Source: Celeribacter persicus (GTDB lineage Bacteria; Pseudomonadota; Alphaproteobacteria; Rhodobacterales; Rhodobacteraceae). Taken from it: a stretch of 64,000 bases of DNA. This document shows positions 50,803 through 59,267 of this stretch, in pieces. Location: the NCBI RefSeq assembly GCF_003050785.1, contig NZ_QAOH01000003.1, positions 248,001 through 312,000 of the forward strand. Reading direction: 5' to 3'. The translations under genes were made by a program, and so were the position numbers. Numbering within the stretch: position 1 is the first letter of the stretch; each line of letters opens with the position of its first letter. Under the pieces are notes generated by a model that was not told where the DNA came from, searched no databases, and worked only from the letters and a program-made list of their open reading frames with translations.

Positions 50803-50882
50803 TATCTTCGAAGAGAGTTACCGGTTCTTTACCGGATTGCAGTTAGGAATCGAAAAAATGCTTCGAATTGGAGTGAACCCTC

Positions 50883-51158
50883 ATGACCGTGCCTGCTGTT
50901 CCATCCGTGTCAGTCCAAAACCTTCCACAGATTTCGCAGGATGAAAAACTGCGTGACGTCTCGAAACAACTGGAAGCGACCTTTTTGGCGGAAATGCTGA
51001 AAAGCGCCGGTTTTGGGCAGACCCCGAATGCCTTCGGCGGTGGCTCGAGTGAGGACCAGTTCTCATCGTTCCTGGTACAGGCACAAGCAGAAAAAATGGT
51101 CGAGGCCGGAGGAATCGGCCTTGCTGAACAGATTTTCAACGCGTTGAAGGAAAAATAA
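50883..51158 (+). CDS. Rod-binding protein (FlgJ N-terminal-like)
   Basis: 91 residues with KLRDVSKQLEATFLAEMLKSAGFG and SSEDQFSSFLVQAQAEKMVEAGGIGLAEQI, the rod-binding motif of FlgJ. It lacks the muramidase domain, so it is the short single-domain form seen in alphaproteobacteria. The next gene begins 2 bp after its stop. Confidence 0.88.
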   Translation: MTVPAVPSVSVQNLPQISQDEKLRDVSKQLEATFLAEMLKSAGFGQTPNAFGGGSSEDQFSSFLVQAQAEKMVEAGGIGLAEQIFNALKEK

Positions 51159-51159
51159 G

Positions 51160-51513
51160 ATGGCATTTCTTGATGCATTCCGCCCGGCGGCGGCCCTCGC
51201 CGATCTGCTCGACAAAGAGAAAGCCGCGATCCTGAAAGGCGACTTCGCAACTTTGGGAGTGCTATTGAAATCGAAGGAATCGCTTCTGACGATCGTTGCG
51301 AAATCAAAGACGCCCGCCGAGGTTCTCAAAGACCTGCAAAAACGCAGCGACCATAACAAACGCCTCCTTATGGCCTCTGCCAAAGGCATTCGCACGGCAC
51401 GCGAGCGCATCCTGTCTTTGCGCAACCAGGTACGGGGTTTCACGACCTATGGACCTGCCGGCAAGGCGACCGAAATCAAACGCCAGTCATTAACCATGGA
51501 GAGAAAAGCCTGA
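51160..51513 (+). CDS. FlgN-like flagellar chaperone
   Basis: 117-residue, mostly helical protein rich in K, L and E, with AFRPAAALADLLDKEKAAILKGDF. This resembles the FlgN chaperone family, which escorts hook-filament junction proteins to the export gate. It lies between the rod-binding gene and flagellin. No other family is recognised. Confidence 0.72.
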   Translation: MAFLDAFRPAAALADLLDKEKAAILKGDFATLGVLLKSKESLLTIVAKSKTPAEVLKDLQKRSDHNKRLLMASAKGIRTARERILSLRNQVRGFTTYGPAGKATEIKRQSLTMERKA

Positions 51514-51740
51514 GATTTCGTGCGCCTTTACCTCAAATTGAAAGCATCAATCTGAGCCAGCTTAGGAAACTCTTAGCCTTTAAGCTCCAAATATCAGAGT
51601 GCATCCCGAGGGGGTGGCGCGGTCGACCGGAAGCGGTCATCCGTAATCGGTCAGAATGACGATCCTGAAACCGCCCGTGGGGGCGGATCTCGAAACTCGT
51701 GCGGCGCAAAACGCGTCCCAAGATCAAAGGAAATTATGCT
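51514..51740 (+). promoter_or_regulatory. Flagellin promoter and structured leader region
   Basis: The 227-bp region before flagellin contains a GACCG-GAAG-CGGTC hairpin at 51625-51638 and a CCGCCC-GTGG-GGGCGG hairpin at 51671-51686, near the end of the leader. A TTAG-N7-TTAG motif lies at 51562-51576. No sigma-specific promoter could be assigned with confidence. In Caulobacter, FlbT binds the flagellin leader and destabilises it; the presence of flbT downstream makes this leader a candidate target. Confidence 0.5.
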
Positions 51741-53288
51741 ATGTCCAGCATTCTGACCAACAATAGCGCGATGGTCGCGTTGCAGACTCTGAACGCCATC
51801 AACTCCGACCTGTCCAAAACCCAGAGCATGATTTCAACGGGTAAGGCCGTTGCCTCTGCCAAGGACAACTCTTCCGTCTGGGCAATTTCAAAAGTGATGG
51901 AATCCGACGTCGCGGGCTTCAACGCCATTTCCGACAGTCTCGCGCTCGGGGAATCAACCCTGGCCGTGGCGTCCGAGGCCGCTGAAACCGTCACCGACCT
52001 GCTGACCCAAATCAAGGAAAAGGTCGTTTCGGCACAGGAGGAAAACGTCGATCGCGAGAAAATTCAAACCGATATCGACGCTCTGGTCGACCAGGTGAAA
52101 TCGGTGATCGGTGCCGCTCAGTTCAACGGTCTGTCGCTCGTCGAAGGCACCGATGACGTCAACATCCTGTCGTCTCTGGATCGCGCCTCCGACGGCACTG
52201 TAACCGCTTCGGACATTACGGTCTCCCGTCAGGATCTCAGTACCTCCACCGGTACTTTTGGCACGGCTTTGACCGATGCCGAATCGGCCGCTTACGGCAC
52301 CGTGAACGGGTCCACGAACTCCAATTTCACCACAGATGCGGGCGGTACCGTGGCGCTGCTCGAAATTACGGCAGGTGACGTTGGCGACACCTTCTCTCTG
52401 TCGGTCGGAAACGAGACTGTGAGCTACACCATGGAAACCGGTGACGACGCGGATACGATCCGTGATGCACTTGCTTCTCAGGTAAACGCTCTTGGCATTG
52501 AGGGCCTTTCGGTAGATGCGAGCACAACCGGTGAATTGACACTCAAGAACACCAACGCGTTTTCGACAATGGAAATCTCTGCAACCGCCGATGGTGATGC
52601 AACCGATTTTGAAATTGCCGAGATCAACGGTGAAGACATCGCCGACTCCAACGGTCCGGAAACTCTGAATCAGCGCGCCGCAACGATTGACTTCAGCACC
52701 ACGGCGAACATCAACGAAGGTGACAGCTTCAAGGTTACTGTCGGGTCTGAATCTTATACCTATGTCGCCGGTAAAGGCGAAACCATGGAAGACGTCGCCA
52801 AAGGTCTCAAAACCGCGATCGATTCCGCAGGAACTGAGGGGGTTACCACAGGGGTTCAGTATGACGATGATGCCGGTCAGTGGAAACTGGCAATCGACGA
52901 TGAAAATGGTGACGGTTCCAGCACAACCCTGAAACTCACTGTGGGTGAAGATGGCGAAGCATCCGGCGGCCTTTTCGGGCTCGACAGCATTGACGTGACC
53001 ACCAACGCAGGGGCGGATGCGGCACTTGGCAATGTCGAAACCCTGATCAACAACGCTGTCGATGCGGCCGCGGAGTTCGGCTCTGCCCAGGGCCGGATCG
53101 AAACCCAGTCCACGTTCATCTCCAACCTGACCGATGCTCTGACCTCCGGGATCGGATCCATGGTCGATGCCGACATGGAAGAAGCTTCCGCGAAACTGCA
53201 AGCGCTTCAAGTACAGCAACAGCTCGGTGTGCAATCTTTGTCGATTGCCAACCAAGCGCCGCAAACCATCCTATCGCTCTTCGGCTAA
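51741..53288 (+). CDS. Flagellin with a large central insert
   Basis: 515 residues. The conserved ends form the filament core: N-terminal MSSILTNNSAMVALQTLNAINSDL (in two parts) and C-terminal LGVQSLSIANQAPQTILSLFG. The middle, about residues 200-405, is surface-exposed and contains two related domains of about 80-90 residues (DTFSLSVGNETVSYT near 216 and DSFKVTVGSESYTYV near 328). AAAGGA precedes the ATG at 51741. It is followed by the regulators flaF and flbT. Confidence 0.95.
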   Translation: MSSILTNNSAMVALQTLNAINSDLSKTQSMISTGKAVASAKDNSSVWAISKVMESDVAGFNAISDSLALGESTLAVASEAAETVTDLLTQIKEKVVSAQEENVDREKIQTDIDALVDQVKSVIGAAQFNGLSLVEGTDDVNILSSLDRASDGTVTASDITVSRQDLSTSTGTFGTALTDAESAAYGTVNGSTNSNFTTDAGGTVALLEITAGDVGDTFSLSVGNETVSYTMETGDDADTIRDALASQVNALGIEGLSVDASTTGELTLKNTNAFSTMEISATADGDATDFEIAEINGEDIADSNGPETLNQRAATIDFSTTANINEGDSFKVTVGSESYTYVAGKGETMEDVAKGLKTAIDSAGTEGVTTGVQYDDDAGQWKLAIDDENGDGSSTTLKLTVGEDGEASGGLFGLDSIDVTTNAGADAALGNVETLINNAVDAAAEFGSAQGRIETQSTFISNLTDALTSGIGSMVDADMEEASAKLQALQVQQQLGVQSLSIANQAPQTILSLFG

Positions 53289-53297
53289 GCGCTCTCG

Positions 53298-53325
53298 CCG
53301 GGTGCCTGACCGGCACCCGGTTTCT
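53298..53325 (+). terminator. Probable terminator after flagellin
   Basis: CCGGGTGCC (53298-53306) and GGCACCCGG (53312-53320) form a perfect 9-bp stem with a 5-nt loop, followed by TTTCT. A second hairpin, GCGCGG/CCGCGC, follows at 53326-53343. The weak T-run means some read-through into flaF is plausible. Confidence 0.7.
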
Positions 53326-53375
53326 GCGCGGTAAAAGCCGCGCGTTGAAAGTCATTGTCACCGGAAGGATAAGAC

Positions 53376-53747
53376 GTGAACGCTCTTCAGATGGCCCGAA
53401 CGGCCTATTCCAATACTGCCGCTCCGATCCGGACGCCACGCGGCACCGAATACGAGGCCTTTGCCAGAATTACGCATCGCCTTCGTCAGACAGCCCAAGA
53501 CAAAAAACGGTCCTATTCCGCCTATGTAAAGGCATTGTATGACAATCGCCGTCTGTGGACCCTTCTTGCTTCGAATGTCGCCGAAAGCGACAATCAGCTA
53601 CCGAAGGAACTGCGCGCGCAGATTTTCTATCTCGCACAATTCACGGCGAAACACACCTCCGACATTCTGGCCAGGAAAGCCGATGAGATGCCCTTGATCG
53701 ACATCAACACGGCGATCATGCGCGGCCTGCAACGGGAGGGCCAGTAA
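53376..53747 (+). CDS. flaF: Flagellar biosynthesis regulator FlaF
   Basis: 123 residues, starting with a GTG at 53376 and preceded by GGAAGGA. The sequence MNALQMARTAYSNTAAPIRTPRGTEYEAFARITHRL matches FlaF (in parts). FlaF promotes flagellin translation or assembly and works against FlbT in Caulobacter. It is followed directly by flbT. Confidence 0.92.
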   Translation: MNALQMARTAYSNTAAPIRTPRGTEYEAFARITHRLRQTAQDKKRSYSAYVKALYDNRRLWTLLASNVAESDNQLPKELRAQIFYLAQFTAKHTSDILARKADEMPLIDINTAIMRGLQREGQ

Positions 53748-54155
53748 ATGAGCGGTCTTGTTCTCAAGCTCGGACCCAAGGAACGGGTTCTGATCAACGG
53801 GGCCGTCATCGAAAACGGTGACCGCAGGTCGCGGTTGTCCATCGTGACGCCGAACGCAAATATTCTGCGGTTGCGCGATGCGATCCATCCCGAAGAGGTC
53901 AACACCCCTGTGCGGCGGGTCTGTTACATCGCTCAACTGATTCTCTCCGGCGATGCGGACCCCAAAGAGGCAAGCCTGCAACTCATGCGTGGCATCGAGC
54001 AGCTCAGTCAGGTTCTCACAGACCCGGACAGCCGCAAGCTACTCAATACGGCAACAACGGAGATTCAAAGCGGACAGTTCTATCAGGCCCTCAAGATACT
54101 CCGTGTACTATTGCCTAGGGAGGAGCGGCTTTTGTCTGCCGCGCATTACCAATGA
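53748..54155 (+). CDS. flbT: Flagellin mRNA regulator FlbT
   Basis: 135 residues with LKLGPKERVLINGAVIENGDRRSRL, the conserved FlbT N-terminal segment. In Caulobacter, FlbT binds flagellin mRNA leaders and limits flagellin synthesis until the hook is complete. The start ATG follows the flaF stop without a gap. The last codons overlap the DUF1217 gene by 4 bp. Confidence 0.93.
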   Translation: MSGLVLKLGPKERVLINGAVIENGDRRSRLSIVTPNANILRLRDAIHPEEVNTPVRRVCYIAQLILSGDADPKEASLQLMRGIEQLSQVLTDPDSRKLLNTATTEIQSGQFYQALKILRVLLPREERLLSAAHYQ

Positions 54156-54949
54156 CATATCAACCTGTCATCCCATTCAGCGGTTACGCTGGATGGGTCG
54201 TTCTCCAAAACACTCAGGTCGCTCAGCAGGAAGCGTTCAATCAATCTGCCGAGATTCAGAGAGACGTAGAGTATTTCCGGGAAAACATTGCAAATGTGAC
54301 CACTGCCGAGGAACTGGTCTCGGATTACAAGCTGTTGAAGGTCGCCTTGGGTGCATTTGGCCTCGACGATGACATCAACAGCAAGTTTTTTGTCGAGAAA
54401 GTCCTTAGCGAAGGCACACTTGATGATGATGCGCTTGCGAACAAACTGACCGATACGCGATATTTCAAACTCGCGGAAGCTTTCGGGTTCGGGAATTTCG
54501 ATACACCTAACACCGTGCTGAGCGATTTCCCGGACAAAATCATCTCCGCGTATCAGGAAAAACAATTCCAGATCGCCGTCGGAAATCAAAACGAAAACAT
54601 GCGCCTCGCGCTCAACCTCGACGCCGAATTGGCGGAGTTGGTTGAGAAAGACACCACGGACAATGGTCGCTGGTATTCGATCATGGGAAATGAGGCCTTG
54701 CGAACCGTTTTTGAGACCGCCCTTGGCCTCCCGAGTTCTGTGAGCAGCCTTGATCTTGATCAGCAGTTGAGCATCTTTCGCGACAAGGCCGAGCAGTATT
54801 TTCACGAGTCCGAAGTGTCGCAATTCTCGGATCCGGCAAAACGGGAGGAACTCGTGAAACTGTTTCTCATTCGCTCCGAGTTGAACTCCGGCACCACCGG
54901 GACTTCGGCAGCCTCGAATGCGCTTGCCTTGCTGACCGGGTCATTCTGA
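54152..54949 (+). CDS. DUF1217 domain-containing flagellar-locus protein
   Basis: 265 residues. The sequence contains LVSDYKLLKVALGAFGLDDDINSKFFVEKVLSEG and YQEKQFQIAVGNQNENMRLAL-type segments (in parts) that mark DUF1217, a family found repeatedly beside flagellin regulators in alphaproteobacteria. Precise role unknown; it has no signal peptide or membrane segment. Overlaps flbT by 4 bp, so it belongs to the same unit. Confidence 0.85.
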   Translation: MTYQPVIPFSGYAGWVVLQNTQVAQQEAFNQSAEIQRDVEYFRENIANVTTAEELVSDYKLLKVALGAFGLDDDINSKFFVEKVLSEGTLDDDALANKLTDTRYFKLAEAFGFGNFDTPNTVLSDFPDKIISAYQEKQFQIAVGNQNENMRLALNLDAELAELVEKDTTDNGRWYSIMGNEALRTVFETALGLPSSVSSLDLDQQLSIFRDKAEQYFHESEVSQFSDPAKREELVKLFLIRSELNSGTTGTSAASNALALLTGSF

Positions 54950-54953
54950 TGGC

Positions 54954-56279
54954 TTACGCCTTTTCCCGATCCACGAAACAGGCCTTGAGCCGCTCAAAGC
55001 TTTCCCGCGTCCCCTTGAGTTCAGACTCCGCCAGAAACTGATCCAGTTTCGGCCAGGTCGCAATTGCCTCGTCAATACCCGGATCCGTGCCTACGGAATA
55101 GAGACCCGCCTGAATCATCATCTCAGAACGGTCGAATACCCCAAGCAGGCGTCGTGCGCGTGAGATCAGAGCGTTTTCCTCCTCCGATGCGGCATGCGGC
55201 AAAGCGCGGGAAACGGATCTCAGGAGGTCAATCGCGGGAAAACGGCCGCGTTCCGCGATCTGCCGATCAAGCACGATATGCCCGTCGAGCACACCGCGCA
55301 GGATATCCGCAATCGGCTCTTCCATATCGGAACCGGCCACCAGAACAGAAAACACCGCCGTAATGTCTCCCGTATCTCCGATCCCGGGACCTGCCCGTTC
55401 ACAAAGTGTGGTGATCAAATGGGACGTAGAGGGCGGGAAACCACGCAGGGAGCTGGTTTCGCCGGTCGCAAGCGCCACTTCGCGATGCGCTTCGGCAAAA
55501 CGTGTCACGGAATCGGCCAGAAAGAGGACCTGTTTCCCCTTGTCGCGAAAATATTCAGCGACCGACATGGCCGTCCAGGCACAGCGACGACGCACCATCG
55601 GAGACTGATCCGAGGTTGCGGCGACGATCACCGAACGCTTCATCCCAGCTGGACCAAGCACCCGGTCGATAAATTCACGTACCTCACGTCCACGCTCACC
55701 GACCATGGCAATCACTACGACATCCGCCTGCAATCCCATGGCAAGTTTCGCGAGCAGGGTGGATTTCCCAACGCCGGAACCCGCAAAGAGACCAATCCTT
55801 TGGCCCCGCACAATCGGCAGCAAGGTGTTGAAGACCGCAAGGCCAGTTTCGAGCCGTGCCCCCAAAGCCCGCCGTTTCGTCGGATTGAGCGGTTCACCAC
55901 GCAAGGAACGGGGTATGAGACCTTGAAGAATGGGTTTTCCGTCAATGGCTTGCCCGAACGGGTCAATCACCCGGCCGATCCAACTTTCATCCGGGGCAAT
56001 ATGGTTCTTGCCCAGGTGCGCAACCGGATCACCAATGGACAAACCGTCCGGTCCACCATCCGGCAGCACCGTCACGGTTTGCTTGTCGAGTTGCAAAACC
56101 TCGCCCCGGCGAATCCGGTCCTCATGACCGATCTCGACCAGATCGCCCAAGGCCGCAATCCCGCTCAACCCAGACACAGTCAGAACCCCGCGTGAGACCT
56201 CGATCACACGGCCTACGGATTGGACGGGTTTGACCGCAGCCACTTCGGCAAGAAGCAATTCGAATCCGATTCCCTTCAT
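54954..56279 (-). CDS. fliI: Flagellar export ATPase FliI
   Basis: 441-residue F1-beta-like ATPase driving type III export. Walker A is FAGSGVGKSTLLAK, with VGERGREVREFID and the Walker B region KQVLFLADSVTRFAEAHRE. The ATG at 56279 has GGAGGT upstream; the TTG at 56300 is a weaker alternative. It is divergent from flgB. Confidence 0.96.
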   Translation of the reverse strand: MKGIGFELLLAEVAAVKPVQSVGRVIEVSRGVLTVSGLSGIAALGDLVEIGHEDRIRRGEVLQLDKQTVTVLPDGGPDGLSIGDPVAHLGKNHIAPDESWIGRVIDPFGQAIDGKPILQGLIPRSLRGEPLNPTKRRALGARLETGLAVFNTLLPIVRGQRIGLFAGSGVGKSTLLAKLAMGLQADVVVIAMVGERGREVREFIDRVLGPAGMKRSVIVAATSDQSPMVRRRCAWTAMSVAEYFRDKGKQVLFLADSVTRFAEAHREVALATGETSSLRGFPPSTSHLITTLCERAGPGIGDTGDITAVFSVLVAGSDMEEPIADILRGVLDGHIVLDRQIAERGRFPAIDLLRSVSRALPHAASEEENALISRARRLLGVFDRSEMMIQAGLYSVGTDPGIDEAIATWPKLDQFLAESELKGTRESFERLKACFVDREKA

Positions 56280-56321
56280 GAACACCTCCGCTTTCGACAA
56301 CTCTTTCTAAAGGAATCAGAG

Positions 56322-56336
56322 TTAAGCCTTGGTTGA
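56322..56336 (+). promoter_or_regulatory. CtrA-like motif upstream of flgB
   Basis: TTAA-N7-TTGA, one mismatch from the CtrA consensus TTAA-N7-TTAA, sits about 24 bp before the flgB start in the fliI-flgB divergent region. This fits known CtrA control of flagellar genes in alphaproteobacteria, but it is a single degenerate match. Confidence 0.45.
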
Positions 56337-56359
56337 GATAACTCGGAGGAGAAGCCCCG

Positions 56360-56749
56360 ATGTTCGAAAACCTGGATATCTTCAAGATGGCGAGCGGACT
56401 GGCCAGTCATGCCGTCTCCCGTCAGGAAGTCATCGCGAAAAACATCGCAAATGCCGATACGCCCGCGTATCGTGCAAAGGATATCGCGTCTTTTGCCGAC
56501 ACCTATAAAAGTGGTGATTTCGGCGCCGGTATGCACGCCACACGGGCGGCGCATCTCATCGACACGCAGGAAGCATCTCAGGGCTATACACTGTTGGACG
56601 CGCCGGATGCGGGCTCGCCCAATGGCAACACTGTGTCGCTCGAAACCGAGATGATGAAAGCGACTCAGGTGCGGCAACAACATGAAACCGCGCTCGCCGT
56701 TTACAAAAGCTCGATGAACATTCTCCGCACTTCGATCGGGCGCAAATAG
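56360..56749 (+). CDS. flgB: Flagellar basal-body rod protein FlgB
   Basis: 129-residue proximal rod protein. It has the rod signature NIANADTPAYRAKDIASFADTY near residues 30-50 and a QQHETALAVYKSSMNILRTSIG C-terminal helix. The ATG at 56360 has GGAGGAGAA upstream. It heads a plus-strand operon flgB-flgC-fliE-fliQ-flgF-flgG-flgA-flgH-fliL. Confidence 0.95.
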   Translation: MFENLDIFKMASGLASHAVSRQEVIAKNIANADTPAYRAKDIASFADTYKSGDFGAGMHATRAAHLIDTQEASQGYTLLDAPDAGSPNGNTVSLETEMMKATQVRQQHETALAVYKSSMNILRTSIGRK

Positions 56750-56760
56750 GGGAAATATGA

Positions 56761-57153
56761 ATGTCTGACCTTCAGAATATCCTCAACCTCTCCGCCTCCG
56801 GGATGAAGGCACAGGCCAGCCGCCTGCGCCATGTCTCCGAAAACATCGCGAACGCGGACACGCCAGGCTATCACCGCAAAACCGTATCTTTCGAGGAGAT
56901 CGTCGATCAGGGCGTGAAGACCGGTGCCGTGACTGTGGGCGATGTGCAACTCGACAGCTCGCCGCTCAAGGAGATTTACAACCCCGGTCATCCGCTTGCG
57001 GGGGAAGACGGATTTTATGACGGCTCCAACGTCGAGTTGATGATCGAAATGGCAGACGCGCGCGAAGCGCAACGCAGCTACGAGGCAAACCTTAAAATGT
57101 TCGATCAGGCCCGGCAGATGTCGTCATCCCTGCTTGATCTTTTGCGTCGGTAA
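56761..57153 (+). CDS. flgC: Flagellar basal-body rod protein FlgC
   Basis: 130 residues. Rod signature SENIANADTPGYHRKTVSFEEI and a C-terminal helix SYEANLKMFDQARQMSSSLL define the family. It lies 11 bp after flgB. Confidence 0.95.
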   Translation: MSDLQNILNLSASGMKAQASRLRHVSENIANADTPGYHRKTVSFEEIVDQGVKTGAVTVGDVQLDSSPLKEIYNPGHPLAGEDGFYDGSNVELMIEMADAREAQRSYEANLKMFDQARQMSSSLLDLLRR

Positions 57154-57184
57154 AACACCGGCAGTTCACCGATAGGAGACCAGA

Positions 57185-57481
57185 ATGGACATCCGATCCG
57201 CATTCGCCGCCCAAGGTTACGCCGCCACCCGCCCGGCCACCGCTCCGACACCGGGCGAGACGGCAGGAACCACCCAGAACACGCTTGGACAAGCGGCCAC
57301 GAGCTTTGCCGAGACGCTGGCTCATAGCGAAGAGGTCGCGCAGGCCGCCATGGTCGGGAAAGCCGACAGTCAGGCTCTGGTTCAGGCACTCGCACAAAGC
57401 GAACTGGCCATCGAGACCGCCGTGACCGTGCGGGACAAAGTCGTCGAAGCCTATCAGGAAATCCTCAGGATGCCGGTGTAA
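57185..57481 (+). CDS. fliE: Flagellar hook-basal body complex protein FliE
   Basis: 98 residues. The conserved C-terminal half (ALVQALAQSELAIETAVTVRDKVVEAYQEILRMPV in parts) is typical of FliE, the MS-ring-rod adaptor. It follows flgC by 31 bp with GGAGACC before its ATG. Confidence 0.92.
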   Translation: MDIRSAFAAQGYAATRPATAPTPGETAGTTQNTLGQAATSFAETLAHSEEVAQAAMVGKADSQALVQALAQSELAIETAVTVRDKVVEAYQEILRMPV

Positions 57482-57484
57482 GCG

Positions 57485-57751
57485 ATGGATGATCTGGTTT
57501 TCTACGACACGCTGAGACAGGCGCTTTGGATCGCAACGATAATCTCGACACCGATCCTTGTTGTCGCGTTGATCGCCGGTATCGCAGTCGGTTTGTTTCA
57601 GGCGCTCACGAGCATTCAGGAAATGACGCTCACCTTCGTGCCGAAACTGTTGGCAATCCTGATCGTGTTCTGGATGTCGATGGGCTTCATGACGGAAACC
57701 CTGACCAGCTTTTTCACCGACCGCCTCATCCCCCTGATCGGAGGTTTGTGA
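57485..57751 (+). CDS. fliQ: Flagellar export gate protein FliQ
   Basis: 88-residue protein with two membrane helices (LWIATIISTPILVVALIAGI and LLAILIVFWMSMGFMTETL) and the FQALTSIQEMTL motif between. FliQ is part of the FliP-FliQ-FliR gate. It begins 3 bp after fliE, and its TGA overlaps the flgF ATG. Confidence 0.95.
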   Translation: MDDLVFYDTLRQALWIATIISTPILVVALIAGIAVGLFQALTSIQEMTLTFVPKLLAILIVFWMSMGFMTETLTSFFTDRLIPLIGGL

Positions 57752-58467
57752 TGGACAGCGCAGGATATACCACCCTCACCCGCATGGCCGGTCTCAGTCG
57801 TGAATTGCAGACCATTGCGAACAATATCGCGAACGTCTCGACCACCGGCTATCGCAGAGAAGGGCTGCTGTTTTCCGAACATATCGCCCGGCTGGAAAAG
57901 GGCGAGGACAGCCTCTCCATGGCAGACGGCAATGTCCGTATCACCAATGAGGCGCAGGGGCCACTGACGCCCACCGGCGGCACCTATGATTTCGCTATCG
58001 AGGGCAACGGGTTCTTCCTGATCGACACACCGAACGGACAAGCGCTGACCCGCAACGGGGCCTTTACCACCAATGCCGAGGGCGAATTGACCACGCATGA
58101 CGGGTATCCGCTTCTGGACAATGGCGGAGCAGCGATCTTCATCCCGCAAGACGCGAAAACCGTGGCCGTGTCCTCGGACGGGACCGTCTCTGCGGATGAT
58201 CAACCACTGTCGCAAATCGGGCTCTACATGCCCGAAGATCCGACAAGTCTGACCCGCAGCAACGGCGTCCGTTTCTACACCGACGGAGCCATCATACCGC
58301 AGGAAGAGGCGGTCATTCTCCAAGGTTACGTCGAAAACTCGAACGTCAACGCGATCACCGAAGTCGCCCGGATGATCGAAGTGCAACACGCCTACTCCAC
58401 GGGCCAGAAATTCTCGCAGCAGGAAGATGAGCGGATCAAATCCGTCATCTCCACACTCGGTCGCTAG
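57751..58467 (+). CDS. flgF: Flagellar basal-body rod protein FlgF
   Basis: 238 residues. It contains LQTIANNIANVSTTGYRREG near residue 20, AIEGNGFFLIDTPNGQALTRNGAF and a C-terminal NSNVNAITEVARMIEVQHAY, as in FlgF/FlgG rod proteins. The true start is the ATG overlapping the fliQ stop. Confidence 0.93.
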   Translation: MDSAGYTTLTRMAGLSRELQTIANNIANVSTTGYRREGLLFSEHIARLEKGEDSLSMADGNVRITNEAQGPLTPTGGTYDFAIEGNGFFLIDTPNGQALTRNGAFTTNAEGELTTHDGYPLLDNGGAAIFIPQDAKTVAVSSDGTVSADDQPLSQIGLYMPEDPTSLTRSNGVRFYTDGAIIPQEEAVILQGYVENSNVNAITEVARMIEVQHAYSTGQKFSQQEDERIKSVISTLGR

Positions 58468-58481
58468 GAAAGGAGCCTGAC

Positions 58482-59267
58482 ATGCGCGCCCTCAAAATCG
58501 CCGCCACGGGCATGAGCGCCCAGCAGATGCGGGTGGAAACCATTTCGCAGAACCTCGCGAACATGAGCACCACCGGCTACAACGCCCGGCGTGCCGAATT
58601 CGCCGATCTGCATTATCAACAGGCCTCGCGTCCCGGCACGATCAACGCCTCGGACGGCACGGTTCTGCCGACCGGGGTGCAGCTCGGTCTGGGTGTCCGG
58701 CCCTCTTCGGTCACGCTGGAACTGGCGCAGGGGTCTTTGTCGCAAACCAGCGGAGATCTCGACATCGCAATCGAAGGCAAAGGCTATCTCGAAGTCACCT
58801 TGCCCTCCGGCCAATCCGCCTATACCCGGGACGGTGGGCTGAAACGCTCCGCTGACGGGCAAATCGTGACCTCTGACGGCTATCCTGTCGTGCCCGACAT
58901 CACCATTCCCGACGAGACCTTGTCGCTTTCAATCAATGCGGATGGGGAGATTTACGCCTATTTTTCCGACCAGATCGAGCCGGAGCTTCTGGGTCAATTC
59001 ACCCTCGCCGGCTTCTCGAACGCCAAGGGGCTTGAGGCCATTGGATCGAACCTGTTTCTGGAAACCGAAGCCTCGGGTCCCGCCAATGTCACCACGCCCG
59101 GTCTCGACGGGCTGGGCACTCTGCGTCAGGGCTATCTTGAGGACAGCTCCGTCGACGCAGTGCGCGAGGTTACCGAGCTGATCGAGGCTCAGCGCGGTTA
59201 CGAGTTGAACGCCAAGGTCATCACCGCCGCCGATCAGATGCTTTCCGCGACGACGCAAATCAGATGA
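58482..59267 (+). CDS. flgG: Flagellar distal rod protein FlgG
   Basis: 261 residues, the expected FlgG length. It has QNLANMSTTGYNARRAEF, IAIEGKGYLEVTLPSG, QLGLGVRP and a C-terminal SSVDAVREVTELIEAQRGYE. It follows flgF by 14 bp and its stop overlaps flgA by 4 bp. Confidence 0.95.
   Translation: MRALKIAATGMSAQQMRVETISQNLANMSTTGYNARRAEFADLHYQQASRPGTINASDGTVLPTGVQLGLGVRPSSVTLELAQGSLSQTSGDLDIAIEGKGYLEVTLPSGQSAYTRDGGLKRSADGQIVTSDGYPVVPDITIPDETLSLSINADGEIYAYFSDQIEPELLGQFTLAGFSNAKGLEAIGSNLFLETEASGPANVTTPGLDGLGTLRQGYLEDSSVDAVREVTELIEAQRGYELNAKVITAADQMLSATTQIR

Noticed and set aside
50820-50836. TTAC-N7-TTAC between fliK and the rod-binding gene as a CtrA site
   Set aside because: Both half-sites have a mismatch, so it is not distinguishable from background.
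51562-51576. TTAG-N7-TTAG upstream of flagellin as a CtrA site
   Set aside because: Two mismatches to the consensus; retained only as a comment on the leader.
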